64,000 nt of DNA, taken from the NCBI RefSeq assembly GCF_003130705.1, contig NZ_CP021354.1, positions 1,116,001-1,180,000 of the forward strand, written 5' to 3'. Below, piece after piece: positions 24,620 to 33,858 of the stretch; the first letter of the stretch is position 1, and every line of letters begins with the position of its first letter. The position numbers and the translations under genes were made by a program. This stretch comes from Rhodococcus oxybenzonivorans (GTDB lineage Bacteria > Actinomycetota > Actinomycetes > Mycobacteriales > Mycobacteriaceae). The notes below the pieces were generated by a model. The model did not search any database. It was not told where the DNA came from and saw only the letters and a list, made by a program, of their open reading frames with translations.

Positions 24620-24746
24620 GAGGACCTCCTTGGTGACGTCATTCCGCGGTCCGTGGGGGAGATCCGCGGCAATCGGATATGCGAAATGGGGGGGTCGGCG
24701 TCGTTCATCGACAACGCCTCCTGCCGCGCCGACGGTACGGAAGTGC

Positions 24747-25559
24747 TCATCGGGGGTACCGCACCGGATGCCCACCGCTGATGACACTGTCGAGGATGCC
24801 CAGGTCACCGCCGAGTTCGGCGACGGTTTTACGGACTACTGCCACATCCTTGTCGAGGAACTCACCGACCGCGCTTCGGAAGGACCTCACCGAGCCTCGC
24901 GCCGCGACACTGCCCATGACCCGACTGGCGGAGCTTCCGTGGGGAAGGGCCTCGAGCAGCACGGACTCGTCTATTCCGAGCTGCCTGCCGAGGTCGGCGG
25001 CTTCGGCGAGGAGTCCGATCTGCGCCGCGAACAGTGCATTGTTCACCAGCTTCACGCGTTGCCCGTTGCCGCTGGGGCCGACGTGGAGAATGGGATCGCC
25101 GTAGCTTTGCAGTATCGGGCGAATTCGTGCCACAGCGCCCTCGGGTCCGCCGAGGAAGAGGGTCAAGCACCCGGCTGCGATGTCGGGTGGCCCGCCGCTG
25201 ACCGCGGCGTCGACCACGTCGATGCCATGTGCCGCTGCACGTTCCGCGACGGCCTCGACCGTGCGGGGACTCACCGTGGTGTGCACCGCCAGGACGGCGC
25301 CGCTCGGCATGGCTGCCAGCAACGGGCTGTCGAGGCACACGTGCCGAACCTGGTCGTCGCTGAATACGCATACCGTCACGAGATCGGCTCCCTCGCCGAC
25401 CTCGGAAAGATCGGAGAATGCCTCCGCCCCCGACGCGTAGATAGCGGCCCGGCTTTCGGATGAGCGGCCCAGCGCGCGCACTTCGTGACCGGCTTCGGCG
25501 AGCCCCCGCACCATGGGGAGTCCCATGCGCCCGGCACCGATGAATCCGACGCGACTCAT
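24747..25559 (-). CDS. 3-hydroxyisobutyrate dehydrogenase-like (beta-hydroxyacid dehydrogenase)
   Basis: A 270-aa NAD-dependent beta-hydroxyacid dehydrogenase. Motifs: Rossmann GFIGAGRMGLPM, substrate loop DAAVSGGPPD (normally DAPVSGG, so Pro is Ala), GPSGNGQRVKLVNNAL containing the catalytic Lys. It is slightly shorter than typical members (about 290 aa). It overlaps the upstream paralog by 4 nt. Two related enzymes side by side suggest different substrates or a heteromer. Confidence 0.9.
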   Translation of the reverse strand: MSRVGFIGAGRMGLPMVRGLAEAGHEVRALGRSSESRAAIYASGAEAFSDLSEVGEGADLVTVCVFSDDQVRHVCLDSPLLAAMPSGAVLAVHTTVSPRTVEAVAERAAAHGIDVVDAAVSGGPPDIAAGCLTLFLGGPEGAVARIRPILQSYGDPILHVGPSGNGQRVKLVNNALFAAQIGLLAEAADLGRQLGIDESVLLEALPHGSSASRVMGSVAARGSVRSFRSAVGEFLDKDVAVVRKTVAELGGDLGILDSVISGGHPVRYPR

Positions 25560-26374
25560 CGCAGGTGGTCCATCAGGGTGAGCGTGGTGTCTGCGGCGGC
25601 CATCGCGATGCCCGTCGGGACCTCCGCCGCGGCCGCGAGCCCGGCCACCAGCCCGACATCCTTCTGGAGCAGCTCGCCGGCGTGCGCCGCGATGCGATCG
25701 AGAGTTCCTCCGGCAGAGACGATTCGGCTGAGTGCAAAGCTGTCAGCGGTTCCGTGGGTGATGACTTCACCGAGTCTGGCGGGGTCGACACCCAGTGACT
25801 GCCCGAGGCTCAGGGTGCTGGCCGCCGTGGCGAGGTTGGCGGTGAAGAGCAGATTATTGAGCAGTTTCGTGACCTGTCCGGCGCCCAGCGGACCTAGGTG
25901 GACGACAGGGTTCGCATACATCGAGAACACCGGCCGGCAGCGGTCGTAGTCGTCGACCGCTCCTCCCACCATCACCAGCAGACGCCCTTCGGTAGCCGCC
26001 GATCCGCCGCCGCTCACCGGAGCATCGACGACGGAGACCCCGCGCTCCCGCGCCTTGGCAGCCAGGTCGTGACACGTGTCCGGGTGCACCGTGCTGTGGA
26101 TGGCGATCACGCCGCCGTCCTTCATTCCTTCGAGTACACCGTCCTCACCGGCGACCACCTCCTGAACGTCGTCGTCGCTGACCACGCAGATACACACGAG
26201 ATCGCTGGCCGCGCCGAGGTCGGCCGGGGAGTCGGCGAACGTCGCGGCGGTGTCGGCAAAGGGCACGAAAGCGTCGGGACGGCGCGCCCACAGTGTGACG
26301 TCGTAGCCCGCGTGAATGATCCGGCGTGCCATGGGTGCGCCCTGGCTGCCGAGTCCGATGAATCCGACGCGCAT
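25556..26374 (-). CDS. 3-hydroxyisobutyrate dehydrogenase-like, second copy
   Basis: A 272-aa paralog of the previous gene. GFIGLGSQGAPMARRI is the dinucleotide motif, with Gln where most members have Met (GxMG). DAPVSGGGSAA and GPLGAGQVTKLLNNLLF (catalytic Lys) are intact. The start at 26374 follows CGGAGGAACACTG. It is 28 nt downstream of the DoxX gene. Both copies would oxidise a 3-hydroxyacid to an aldehyde acid, which fits the ALDH genes in the window. Confidence 0.9.
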   Translation of the reverse strand: MRVGFIGLGSQGAPMARRIIHAGYDVTLWARRPDAFVPFADTAATFADSPADLGAASDLVCICVVSDDDVQEVVAGEDGVLEGMKDGGVIAIHSTVHPDTCHDLAAKARERGVSVVDAPVSGGGSAATEGRLLVMVGGAVDDYDRCRPVFSMYANPVVHLGPLGAGQVTKLLNNLLFTANLATAASTLSLGQSLGVDPARLGEVITHGTADSFALSRIVSAGGTLDRIAAHAGELLQKDVGLVAGLAAAAEVPTGIAMAAADTTLTLMDHLR

Positions 26375-26402
26375 CAGTGTTCCTCCGATTCGAGATTGGG
26401 CA

Positions 26403-26912
26403 TCATGCGGCCACGACCTCTCGCGGTTGCGGTCGCCAGAACAGTGCAAGCAGTCCTGCCGTTGCGGCGACGCCCAGACCCAGTGCGGTGCCCCCACCGG
26501 CCCAGCCGGCGATGTCGATGCCTGTGACAGCGTCGAGCGAGAACTCTCCCGGGCCGAGCATTGCCAACGCCAGTGCGGTTATCGATAGCACCAGGACGTA
26601 TTCATAGCCTTCCTTGAAGACGAAGAACCCGTTGGGCCGGTGGGCGAGGAGTCCCGCCACGAGCATCACCGAGATGACCGCCGCGCAGGCGAGCGGCGTG
26701 AGGAGGCCTATGACGAGAAGTAAGCCCGCACCGATTTCGGTGACTACGCTCAGCCACGCCTGCAGCTTGCCCTGCCGCAGACCCAGTCCGCTGAACCAGC
26801 GGGCAGTCCCTTCGATACGGCCACCGCCGCGCCAATGGTTCAGCCCGTGCGCGATCATGGTCGCTCCGATAACCAGTCTGACAAGTAGCAGTGCAACATC
26901 GACGGCGTGCAT
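26403..26912 (-). CDS. DoxX-family membrane protein
   Basis: A 169-aa protein with four hydrophobic segments: VALLLVRLVIGATMIAHGL, LSVVTEIGAGLLLVIGLL, a third around ACAAVISVMLVAGLL and YVLVLSITALALAMLG. MIAHGLNHWRGGG after the first helix is typical of DoxX. The family consists of four-helix inner-membrane proteins linked to quinone-coupled redox steps. The ATG at 26912 overlaps the hydrolase stop. It may pass electrons from one of the local dehydrogenases to the membrane, but this is inferred. Confidence 0.88.
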   Translation of the reverse strand: MHAVDVALLLVRLVIGATMIAHGLNHWRGGGRIEGTARWFSGLGLRQGKLQAWLSVVTEIGAGLLLVIGLLTPLACAAVISVMLVAGLLAHRPNGFFVFKEGYEYVLVLSITALALAMLGPGEFSLDAVTGIDIAGWAGGGTALGLGVAATAGLLALFWRPQPREVVAA

Positions 26913-27835
26913 CAGTCGTCCTTTCCCGTTGTGCTGTGTGTGCAGTCCTCGACGAAGGACAACACCTTCGCGTAGTAGTCCGGGGCTCCATGGCCGAGGC
27001 TGAGGTTGTGCCCGCTGCCGGCCTGTTCGTTGACGGTGACGCTGGGCGCAGCAGTGAACATGGCTGCGATGTCTTGCAGTGCAGCGGAGTCGATTCGCCA
27101 CACCTTCTCGAACTCGGCGGCGGTGAAGTGGACGGGAACTCGTATCCGTGCCGCGAGCGCCGGAAAGTCGATTCGCGCCCAGGTCGCCAGGACACCTGAC
27201 TCGTAACGGGGAGTCGATGAGGCGATAGGTGCGCCCCCGATCAGTTCGGTGGGGTACAGGTGACTCGGTTGCCACAGCAACTCGCGCACTGCCTCCGGCG
27301 GTGCCGGCTGGTGAGGCGTGCCCAGGATTTCGGCCGCCACGGGCTGGTGTTCGCGACCGGTGCCGGCAAGCTCGATACCCAGTAAGTCGGTGCCTCGTTC
27401 GTCGGCGGCCATGCGGACTGCGAGCTCCGAACCGGCCGAATGCGCCCACACGAAGACGCCGGCGCCGCGCGGACGCGACCCGAGGTGGTGGTCGATGGCC
27501 GCATAGGTGAGGTCGACGCGTCGTTGGTGGGGGGCGATCTCGACCGCGAACGGTGCAGAAGTGCCGTAGCCCGGCCGATCGAGCGCGAGCACGGTGTACC
27601 CGAGCGCGGACGCGAATCGCAACAGCGACAGTTCGGGATGGCCCGGGCAGTCGTAGTAGGCCGAGTTCGTTGCTCCACCGTGCAGCGCGACGATCACCGC
27701 GCGCGGATTCGGGGCCTCGGACAACAACGCCGACATCGGGATTCCGTCGATGTCGGCCACGCGCGCGCACGGCGTGGTGGTTTCAGGGCCGTCGAAGTCG
27801 GCGGGTAGCGACAGATCGGGATCCGTGGTGGTCAT
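26912..27835 (-). CDS. Alpha/beta hydrolase
   Basis: A 307-aa alpha/beta-hydrolase-fold protein. The nucleophile elbow is VWAHSAGSELA, the oxyanion segment ALHGGATNS, the likely acid is in the FTAAEFEKVW region and the His in SGHNLSLGHG. The gene is coupled at both ends by 1-4 nt overlaps. It could be a thioesterase, lactonase or C-C hydrolase for a pathway intermediate. Sequence alone does not say which. Confidence 0.88.
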   Translation of the reverse strand: MTTTDPDLSLPADFDGPETTTPCARVADIDGIPMSALLSEAPNPRAVIVALHGGATNSAYYDCPGHPELSLLRFASALGYTVLALDRPGYGTSAPFAVEIAPHQRRVDLTYAAIDHHLGSRPRGAGVFVWAHSAGSELAVRMAADERGTDLLGIELAGTGREHQPVAAEILGTPHQPAPPEAVRELLWQPSHLYPTELIGGAPIASSTPRYESGVLATWARIDFPALAARIRVPVHFTAAEFEKVWRIDSAALQDIAAMFTAAPSVTVNEQAGSGHNLSLGHGAPDYYAKVLSFVEDCTHSTTGKDD

Positions 27836-29547
27836 GCATCCGTCCTGAGGAGCAGGGCGCCGCCGGGGGAGAGGCCTCCGGTGGCGGCGACGGCGACGCG
27901 GGCGCCGGGAACCTGGCGTGCCCCGGCATCGCCGCGCAATTGGGTGACGGCTTCGTGGATCAGTCCCATGCCGTGGGTACGGCCGTGTGAGAGCTGACCG
28001 CCGTGCGTGTTGAGGGGGAGCACGCCGTCCCGGGCAATGTTCGTGCCGCCGTCGAGGAAATCTTTCGCTTCACCGATGCCGCAGAAGCCCAGGGCCTCTA
28101 TCCAGGACAGGCAGTTGAACGTGAACCCGTCGTAGAGCTCGGCCACGTCGACATCACTGGGGCTCATCGAAGTCCGCGACCACAGGTGGGCGGCGGGGCC
28201 GAGAACCTGAGGTTCGTGCGTCAGCGTGCTCTGATCCCATTCGATCCGCTCGACGATCTGGGTGCCGACGGCCTCGACGAGCACGGGCGGCTTCGCGAGA
28301 TCGTGGGCGGCGTCCACCGCCGAGACGATGACGGCAATCGAGCCGTCGCAGGGAACGTCGCAGTCGTAGAGACCGAACGGTGTGGTGATCGTCCGGGCAG
28401 ACAGGTAGTCGTCCATCGTCATCGGATCGCGGTATACAGCCGTGGGATTGAGTGCGGCGTTGGCCCGCTGGTTCAGTGCGATCCATCCGAGTGTTTCCCG
28501 GGTAGTTCCATATCGGTGGAAGTGCCGCTGCGCGTTCTGGGCCAGCGTATGTGCTGCCGAGGTGGCCCCGAACGGCACCATCCAGCTGGGAGTGCGGCCG
28601 GTGGCCGGTGGGGAGATCTCGCCGCGACGCATCTGCTCGCTGTAGGTCGCTTCCCAGAGGGTCCGGTAACACAGCACATGACGTGCCAGGCCGCTGGCGA
28701 CCGCGAGCATCGCGGCGATCACGGATCCGCCGGGACCGAAGGTTTCGATGCCCCCGTTGTGCCACGTCGGCCGGAGTCCGAGGGCTGCCTCGACTCCGGT
28801 CACGCCGCCCTCGCCGAAACCGCCGACCTGGCCGGCGCCGGGATAGCTTGCGAGGCCGTCGATATCGTCCATCGTGAGGCCGGCATCGGCCACGGCACGC
28901 TCGCAGGCCTGCAGTGTCAGCGCCATCGGCGACACCATCAGCCGTCGACCGATTTCCGACATCCCGATGCCGGTGAGAGCTACCTTGTCCTCGAACTTTT
29001 CGCGCGTCACCATGGGGCGCACGGACTTCCTGATCTGGCCCGGATCGACGTCGTCCGTAGGCAGGGGAAGAGACGCAGGCTGTTCGGCCGCAGGCCGGAA
29101 CAGCGGGAGCCACACATCGCCGTCCTGCGTGAAGACGACCTCCATCCGCATACCGAGTGCGAGCTGTGCAGGGTCGCACTCGACCACGTTGGTCGTCAAG
29201 CGAACCCGCTGATCCTCGTCGATCGCGACCTGGGCCACCACGTAGGGTGCCGGCAACCCGGGCAGGCTGAAGCGGTGGTTGACCGTGAATCCGATGAGAG
29301 TCGCGGAACCGGACACCACCCGGACACCCAACTGATGGCTTCGGCAGTACCGGCAGATCGGTTGCGGCGGATGGATGAGAGCCGAGCACGACTCACACTC
29401 CTGCAGCCGCAGGCGGCCATCCGCGCCGGACGTCCAGAAGAAGCGGTTCTGCGGCGTGATCTGGGGGAGGGGACGGCCGGACTCTTCGGCCGCCTTCCCC
29501 CCTACCACCGGATCGACCACCGTGGAATCAGCCACGTGCTTGCGCAT
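27832..29547 (-). CDS. Fused DUF35 (zinc-ribbon/OB) and thiolase-like protein, retro-aldolase-like
   Basis: A 571-aa fusion. The first 150 or so residues form a DUF35 protein: zinc ribbon C-x2-C (CESCSALIHPPQPICRYC) and an OB domain. The rest is an SCP2-type thiolase fold (TGIGMSEIGRR to the C-terminus). The thiolase Cys is missing (FGPGGSVIAAM) and the final Cys motif reads TGGLSPGG, so it cannot be a normal thiolase. This is the pattern of Ltp2, which with the DUF35 part of ChsH2 cleaves steroid side chains by retro-aldol reaction. Start 29547 has GAGGTAAGG. It is coupled to the P450 by a 20-nt overlap. A split equivalent lies at 60388-62006. Confidence 0.88.
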   Translation of the reverse strand: MRKHVADSTVVDPVVGGKAAEESGRPLPQITPQNRFFWTSGADGRLRLQECESCSALIHPPQPICRYCRSHQLGVRVVSGSATLIGFTVNHRFSLPGLPAPYVVAQVAIDEDQRVRLTTNVVECDPAQLALGMRMEVVFTQDGDVWLPLFRPAAEQPASLPLPTDDVDPGQIRKSVRPMVTREKFEDKVALTGIGMSEIGRRLMVSPMALTLQACERAVADAGLTMDDIDGLASYPGAGQVGGFGEGGVTGVEAALGLRPTWHNGGIETFGPGGSVIAAMLAVASGLARHVLCYRTLWEATYSEQMRRGEISPPATGRTPSWMVPFGATSAAHTLAQNAQRHFHRYGTTRETLGWIALNQRANAALNPTAVYRDPMTMDDYLSARTITTPFGLYDCDVPCDGSIAVIVSAVDAAHDLAKPPVLVEAVGTQIVERIEWDQSTLTHEPQVLGPAAHLWSRTSMSPSDVDVAELYDGFTFNCLSWIEALGFCGIGEAKDFLDGGTNIARDGVLPLNTHGGQLSHGRTHGMGLIHEAVTQLRGDAGARQVPGARVAVAATGGLSPGGALLLRTDA

Positions 29548-30895
29548 CCTTACCTCGTGCCGTGATCGGTTCGGCGAGTCCCTGCTCGTCACAGATCAGT
29601 TGGAGCTTCTCGAGCGTGTCATCCAGGCCGGCGCCCAAGCGGGGGCCGGGAGTGAACGTCGCCGGAAGATGACGCATACCCTGAATGACACCGATGGAGT
29701 CGTAGTGCACGGTGCCTTCCGGGTCGCAGCGGTAGTCGGGCATCCGGTCGAGCACGGCGACGAGCATCCGCTTGAACACGGTTCGTGCGACGTTGGATCC
29801 GATGCAACGGTGAATTCCCAGACCAAAACTGAAGTGGCGGTTTCCCTTGCGCTCGAGATCGATCTGGTTCGGCTCCGGAAACAGCGACGAGTCGCGGTTG
29901 GCCATCGCCCAGGACAGCCAGAGGCGGTCGCCCTCCTTCAACTGGATTCCGTCGTACTCGCAGTCGGCGGAGATCGTGCGCCCGTCGCCCGGTGCAGGGG
30001 CGAAGTAGCGCAGGAATTCCTCGGTCGCGGAGTTCAACAGGGTGTCGCGTTCGCGGCTGAGAGTGTCGCGCTCCTCGGGATGCTGAGACAGCCACTCGAG
30101 CGAGTGCGCCGTGAGTGCCGTCGTCGTGTCGAACCCACCGCCGATGAGGAGACTGAGAATGCCGAGCAGTTCCATATCGTCCGGTGTCTCGCCGTCGACT
30201 GTGGCGCGTGCCAGCGCGTCCACCAGTCCTGGACGGGGATTCTCACGGATCTCCATGAGATTGGTGAGGAGGTCCAATCCCATGGCGCGGTGCAGTTCCC
30301 CGATTCGCGGGATGTCGGGGGAGTCCGGTGGTGTGTAGACCGCGGCGTGGACCGGCTCGTTGTAGATCGTCCATTTCTTGATGGGGATTCCGAGCATCGC
30401 CAGTGTGAGGACGGCGGGGACGATGTTCGCGAGCTCGTCTACGAAGTCGATCCTGCCCGTTTCGATTTTCTCGTCGATGGACGCGCGCACCACCTCGTCG
30501 ATGAACGGGATCCACCTGTTGACTGCAGCGGGCGACAGGTACGGGTTGAGAAGCGAACGAAATTCACGATGCTCGGGCTCGTCCATTTCGAGGATGCCGC
30601 CTCGGACGCCGCTCGCGCGTTCCATTGTGGGGATAGCTATGCCCTTGTATCCACGACGGATGCCCTTCAGGTCGTGATCGTTCGACACGTCGGCGGACCG
30701 GGCGAAGGTGAACACCTCGCGGCCGCCCGCGGCGACCCAGTGGCCGCCGTGAGTATCGGACCAGGCCATCGGACACTTCGCGTGCATTTCCTCCGTGATC
30801 GGTAGGAAATTGTCGCGGTACTCCGGTGCGTGCCGGTCGAAGTCGTAGGTGTTCTTCTTCCGACTGTCGTCGTCTACGACGTCATCAACGCTCAT
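29528..30895 (-). CDS. Cytochrome P450
   Basis: A 455-aa soluble bacterial P450. The oxygen-binding I helix is LIGGGFDTTTALTAHS, ExxR is EEFLRYF, and the heme-thiolate is C364 in FGLGIHRCIGSN. Length and lack of an N-terminal anchor fit three-component systems that use a ferredoxin, and such a gene sits 57 nt upstream. It probably hydroxylates an unactivated carbon. The start at 30895 has a weak AGAGAGGAC site. The retro-aldolase-like gene follows with an overlap, so the P450 product may feed it. Confidence 0.94.
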   Translation of the reverse strand: MSVDDVVDDDSRKKNTYDFDRHAPEYRDNFLPITEEMHAKCPMAWSDTHGGHWVAAGGREVFTFARSADVSNDHDLKGIRRGYKGIAIPTMERASGVRGGILEMDEPEHREFRSLLNPYLSPAAVNRWIPFIDEVVRASIDEKIETGRIDFVDELANIVPAVLTLAMLGIPIKKWTIYNEPVHAAVYTPPDSPDIPRIGELHRAMGLDLLTNLMEIRENPRPGLVDALARATVDGETPDDMELLGILSLLIGGGFDTTTALTAHSLEWLSQHPEERDTLSRERDTLLNSATEEFLRYFAPAPGDGRTISADCEYDGIQLKEGDRLWLSWAMANRDSSLFPEPNQIDLERKGNRHFSFGLGIHRCIGSNVARTVFKRMLVAVLDRMPDYRCDPEGTVHYDSIGVIQGMRHLPATFTPGPRLGAGLDDTLEKLQLICDEQGLAEPITARGKDAQARG

Positions 30896-30952
30896 CGCGT
30901 CGTCCTCTCTTGCGGTTCGAGGTGAATTGGCGAGTTCCGACCGGCAGCCGTG

Positions 30953-31144
30953 TCAGAAAAGGGAGATAGCCTGCTCTGGGCAGGAGTGGGCGGCTTCGCG
31001 CACCTTCTCTTCGTGTTCGGCGGACACCGATTCGCTGACGGCCGACGCGTGGCCGTCGATGTCGCTCAGTTCGAATACGTCTGGAGCTGCCATTGCGCAC
31101 AGGGTGTGCCCTTGGCAGCGTTCTGGGTCGACCTTCACCTTCAC
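30953..31144 (-). CDS. Small ferredoxin (P450-linked, 3Fe-4S type)
   Basis: A 63-aa ferredoxin from a GTG with AGGAGG upstream. Cluster ligands are C10, C16 and C54 in RCQGHTLC and SCPEQ. H13 stands where the fourth Cys of a 4Fe-4S protein would be, the common variant in mycobacterial P450 partners. It is directly upstream of the P450 and is therefore its likely electron donor. A reductase gene is not in the window. Confidence 0.9.
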   Translation of the reverse strand: MKVKVDPERCQGHTLCAMAAPDVFELSDIDGHASAVSESVSAEHEEKVREAAHSCPEQAISLF

Positions 31145-31223
31145 GTTATTCCTCCTGATCGCAGGTGAATCCATCTCGAGCACATACTGTTTCGATCCCG
31201 TCGAGCCGCGGTCCGGCCGCAGG

Positions 31224-32084
31224 TCAGGTGTGGTAGTCGTACCACTTGAGGTAGCCGCCGCCGTCGACACGCATCTGCATGCCGGTGACGTATCGGGCTT
31301 CGTCGGAGGCGAGGAACAGGACGGTGTTGCTGATGTCCTCGGGCTCGACGTAGGGGATCGGCATGGCCTGTTGAACCCCGAAAGCGGGCTCGGCGTCCGC
31401 CCGCGTCGGGTGTTCCAGATCTGGCCGGAACGATCGATACATCGGCTCGCTCTGCAGCATGTCGGTATTGCAGTTCGTCGGGTGCACGACGTTGGCACGA
31501 ATGCCGCGCGGGGCGAGATGTGTCGCAAGTTCGTGGATGTATTGGGAAAGTGCACGTTTGGAGAAGACATAGGCGACGCCACCGAGGTCCTTGCCGGGAA
31601 CGTCCACCTTGCTCACGTCCATGAGTGCGGCGGTCGATCCGGTTGCGATGATCGAGGCACCATCTCCCAGGTGGGGCAACGCAGCCTGAATGGCATTCAT
31701 CGTCCCAATGAGGTTGGTGTCGACCACAGCGCACCAGGCATCGATCTGTGGTTCGCCCTTCATACCCGCGACACCGGCTTGCGCGACCACGATGTCGAGA
31801 GAGCCGAGTTCGGCGATGCCACGCTCCACCGCGGCCCGCAACTGGTCGATTTGCCGAACGTCAGCCTGTATAGCGACGATTCGTCGACCGTGCTTTTCTA
31901 CCAAGCGTGCGGTCTCTTCGAGATCCTCCGGGGTCGCCATCGGATAGCCGATCGCCGCGATGTCGCTACACAGGTCGACAGCGATGATGTCGGCTCCCTC
32001 TTCGGCCAGTCGCACGGCATGGCTGCGACCCTGGCCTCGCGCCGCGCCGGTAACGAACGCGACCTTGCTTTCTACTCGTCCCAC
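31224..32084 (-). CDS. SDR of the mycofactocin-coupled type
   Basis: A 286-aa SDR with the opening AFVTGAARGQGRSHAVRLAEEGADIIAVD, recognisable as the mycofactocin-associated SDR subfamily. Additional marks are an insertion near YPMATPEDLEET, an Ala-Gly after VVAQAG, Y-x3-K in AYVFSKRAL and a long C-terminal loop (DMLQSEPMYRSF). These enzymes keep NAD bound tightly and recycle it through the mycofactocin redox cofactor. It therefore probably oxidises an alcohol made by the oxygenases. Mycofactocin biosynthesis genes are not in this window. Confidence 0.9.
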   Translation of the reverse strand: MGRVESKVAFVTGAARGQGRSHAVRLAEEGADIIAVDLCSDIAAIGYPMATPEDLEETARLVEKHGRRIVAIQADVRQIDQLRAAVERGIAELGSLDIVVAQAGVAGMKGEPQIDAWCAVVDTNLIGTMNAIQAALPHLGDGASIIATGSTAALMDVSKVDVPGKDLGGVAYVFSKRALSQYIHELATHLAPRGIRANVVHPTNCNTDMLQSEPMYRSFRPDLEHPTRADAEPAFGVQQAMPIPYVEPEDISNTVLFLASDEARYVTGMQMRVDGGGYLKWYDYHT

Positions 32085-32147
32085 TGAGAATCCCTTCGTT
32101 GATTGGCCGGCGTCAGTGCTTGCGTCCGATGCGGTGCGCGATGCGCC

Positions 32148-32852
32148 TCAGGTATTGCGACCGCCGTTGACGCCGAGGATCTGGCCGGTGATGTATCCGG
32201 CTTCCTCGGAGATGAGGAAGGAGCAAGCGGCGGCGATGTCCTCCGGTTGGCCGACGCGCCGGACCGGTGTCTTGCTGATGTGCTGGTCGATCGAGCCGCC
32301 GAGGAGGCCCTTCTCCTCGGACCGGCGCAGCATGGGTGTGTCGATGAAGCCGGGAGGCACCGCGTTGACCGTGATGCCGCTGGGCCCGTATTCCAGAGCC
32401 AGCGATTTGGTGAGTCCGTTGACCGCCGACTTTGCGGATACGTACGCCGACATGAACGGCTGGCCTGAGTGCGCACTGGACGACGAGATGTTGACGATGC
32501 GACCCCAGCCCGCATCGACCATGTCCGGAAGCACCGCCTGGACGCAGTGGAAGACGCCGTTCAGATTGACGTCGATCACTCGCTGCCAGTTGTCGAATGC
32601 GATGTTGCCGAACCGCTTGTACAGCTCCAGTCCTGCCCCGTTGACCAGGACGGTGATCGGGCCCAACTCTTTTCGAACCTCGGTGAGAGCGCTATCGATC
32701 TGGGCAGGGTCGGTCACGTCGACCTTGTACTCGAACGCGGAGTCGGTCGGTGCAAGATCGAGTACGGCGACTTGGTAGCCGTCCTTGCGCAGGCGTTCGG
32801 CGATGGCGCGTCCAATGCCGGAGCTACCTCCGGTGACGACAGCTGTTCTCAC
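32148..32852 (-). CDS. Short-chain dehydrogenase (3-oxoacyl reductase-like)
   Basis: A 234-aa SDR. TGGSSGIGRAIAERL is the cofactor loop, VLVNGAG takes the NNAG position, and Y-x3-K is AYVSAKSAV following ISSSSAHSG. The end GYITGQILGVNGGRNT is typical. The Asp in VLDLAP after strand 2 favours NAD. Its ATG overlaps the stop of the TauD gene. It is likely a 3-hydroxyacyl or alcohol dehydrogenase of the pathway. Confidence 0.9.
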   Translation of the reverse strand: MRTAVVTGGSSGIGRAIAERLRKDGYQVAVLDLAPTDSAFEYKVDVTDPAQIDSALTEVRKELGPITVLVNGAGLELYKRFGNIAFDNWQRVIDVNLNGVFHCVQAVLPDMVDAGWGRIVNISSSSAHSGQPFMSAYVSAKSAVNGLTKSLALEYGPSGITVNAVPPGFIDTPMLRRSEEKGLLGGSIDQHISKTPVRRVGQPEDIAAACSFLISEEAGYITGQILGVNGGRNT

Positions 32853-33658
32853 GACCAGGCCTCGTCGCCCGAGATCGTGGTGCGCCGCATCAGGCGTTCC
32901 GAGGAAGGGTCATAGGGGAGCGCTCGGTGCAGCATCCCGGTGTTGTCCCACACCACCACGTCGCCGACCTTCCATTCGTGGGTGTACGAGTAGCGTTCCT
33001 GGGTCGCCCAACCAAGCAATTCGTCCAGCAGTGCCCGGCTTTCCTCGGGCTGCATTCCGACGATGTGGTCAGCGGTGGCACCGATGACGAGTGACTTTCT
33101 ACCGTCGCGGCGCGTCCAGACGAGTGAAGTCTCGTGTGTGGGAAGTCGACGCCAGTGCGCCAGCATCTCGTCGGAAGGGTCTGGATGGACCAGCCGCTGG
33201 GCCGCCTCGAAGCTGTGTACTACCCGCAGGCCCTCGTAGCGTTTGCGCTCGTGCTCGGGCAGGTTCTCGTAGGCCGCGTAGGTACTGGCGAACTCGGTTC
33301 CGCCACCGACCATGGCGACGTGCCGGGCGGTGAGCATGGTTGCCTTCGCCGGCACATCATTGGTGGTGTCGTCGATGTGCCAGTAGAAGGTCCCTTTAAG
33401 GTACTCGGCGGACGGAGCCTTGGCCGGGTCGAGGGAGACCGTGAAGAGCTCCTCGCCTGGTGCCGTCATGCGCACCGTTCCGAGCCTTCGGCTGAACGCC
33501 AGCTGAGCATCGTCGTCGAGATGCAGGCCGCGAATGAGCAGCACGCCCCGCCACTTCAGAGCCTCCAGGCACCGGGCGATGACCGCCTCATCCTCCAGGC
33601 TCTCGACGCCGGTGACTTCCACTCCGAGCGATGGACCGAGTGCTGTAGTCTGGATCAC
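32849..33658 (-). CDS. TauD/TfdA-family Fe(II)/2-oxoglutarate dioxygenase
   Basis: A 269-aa TauD/TfdA dioxygenase. Iron ligands are H94-x-D96 (FYWHIDD) and H244 (GMLHRAL), with R258/R259 binding 2-oxoglutarate (RRTTISG). The GTG start at 33658 follows GGAAGGGAG; a longer start would run through the operator at 33680. It leads the long leftward series and lies directly behind operator site d. TauD/TfdA enzymes hydroxylate next to a hetero-atom or on carbon; the substrate here is unknown, possibly an ether, sulfonate or CoA-free acid. Confidence 0.92.
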   Translation of the reverse strand: MIQTTALGPSLGVEVTGVESLEDEAVIARCLEALKWRGVLLIRGLHLDDDAQLAFSRRLGTVRMTAPGEELFTVSLDPAKAPSAEYLKGTFYWHIDDTTNDVPAKATMLTARHVAMVGGGTEFASTYAAYENLPEHERKRYEGLRVVHSFEAAQRLVHPDPSDEMLAHWRRLPTHETSLVWTRRDGRKSLVIGATADHIVGMQPEESRALLDELLGWATQERYSYTHEWKVGDVVVWDNTGMLHRALPYDPSSERLMRRTTISGDEAWS

Positions 33659-33679
33659 AAGAATCTCCCTTCCGTTTTT

Positions 33680-33694
33680 GAGAACCATACTCTC
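33680..33694. promoter_or_regulatory. Regulon-type palindrome (site d)
   Basis: GAGAAC-CAT-ACTCTC has 4 of 6 arm pairs, conserving the outer GAGA/TCTC. It is 21 nt upstream of the TauD start. On the minus strand its centre reads TATGGT, a possible -10. Confidence 0.6.
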
Positions 33695-33822
33695 GGAGAA
33701 CACGGTGTGGCAACAGTCGATCAGCAACCAGGTGAGGTGTGGCGCCGATCTCAATTGGGGGTATCCCCGCGGCTCACATGTTGTTACATTCTCTGCAGAG
33801 CCAATGCATAATTCTCAAATGC

Positions 33823-33837
33823 GAGAATTGTATTTTC
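33823..33837. promoter_or_regulatory. Regulon-type palindrome (site e)
   Basis: GAGAAT-TGT-ATTTTC has 5 of 6 arm pairs and lies 21 nt before the ALDH start. A further ATTCTC half-site lies at 33811. The centre TTGTAT could be the -10 of the rightward transcript. Confidence 0.7.
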
Positions 33838-33858
33838 ACTTTGAGCGAGGAGAACGGA

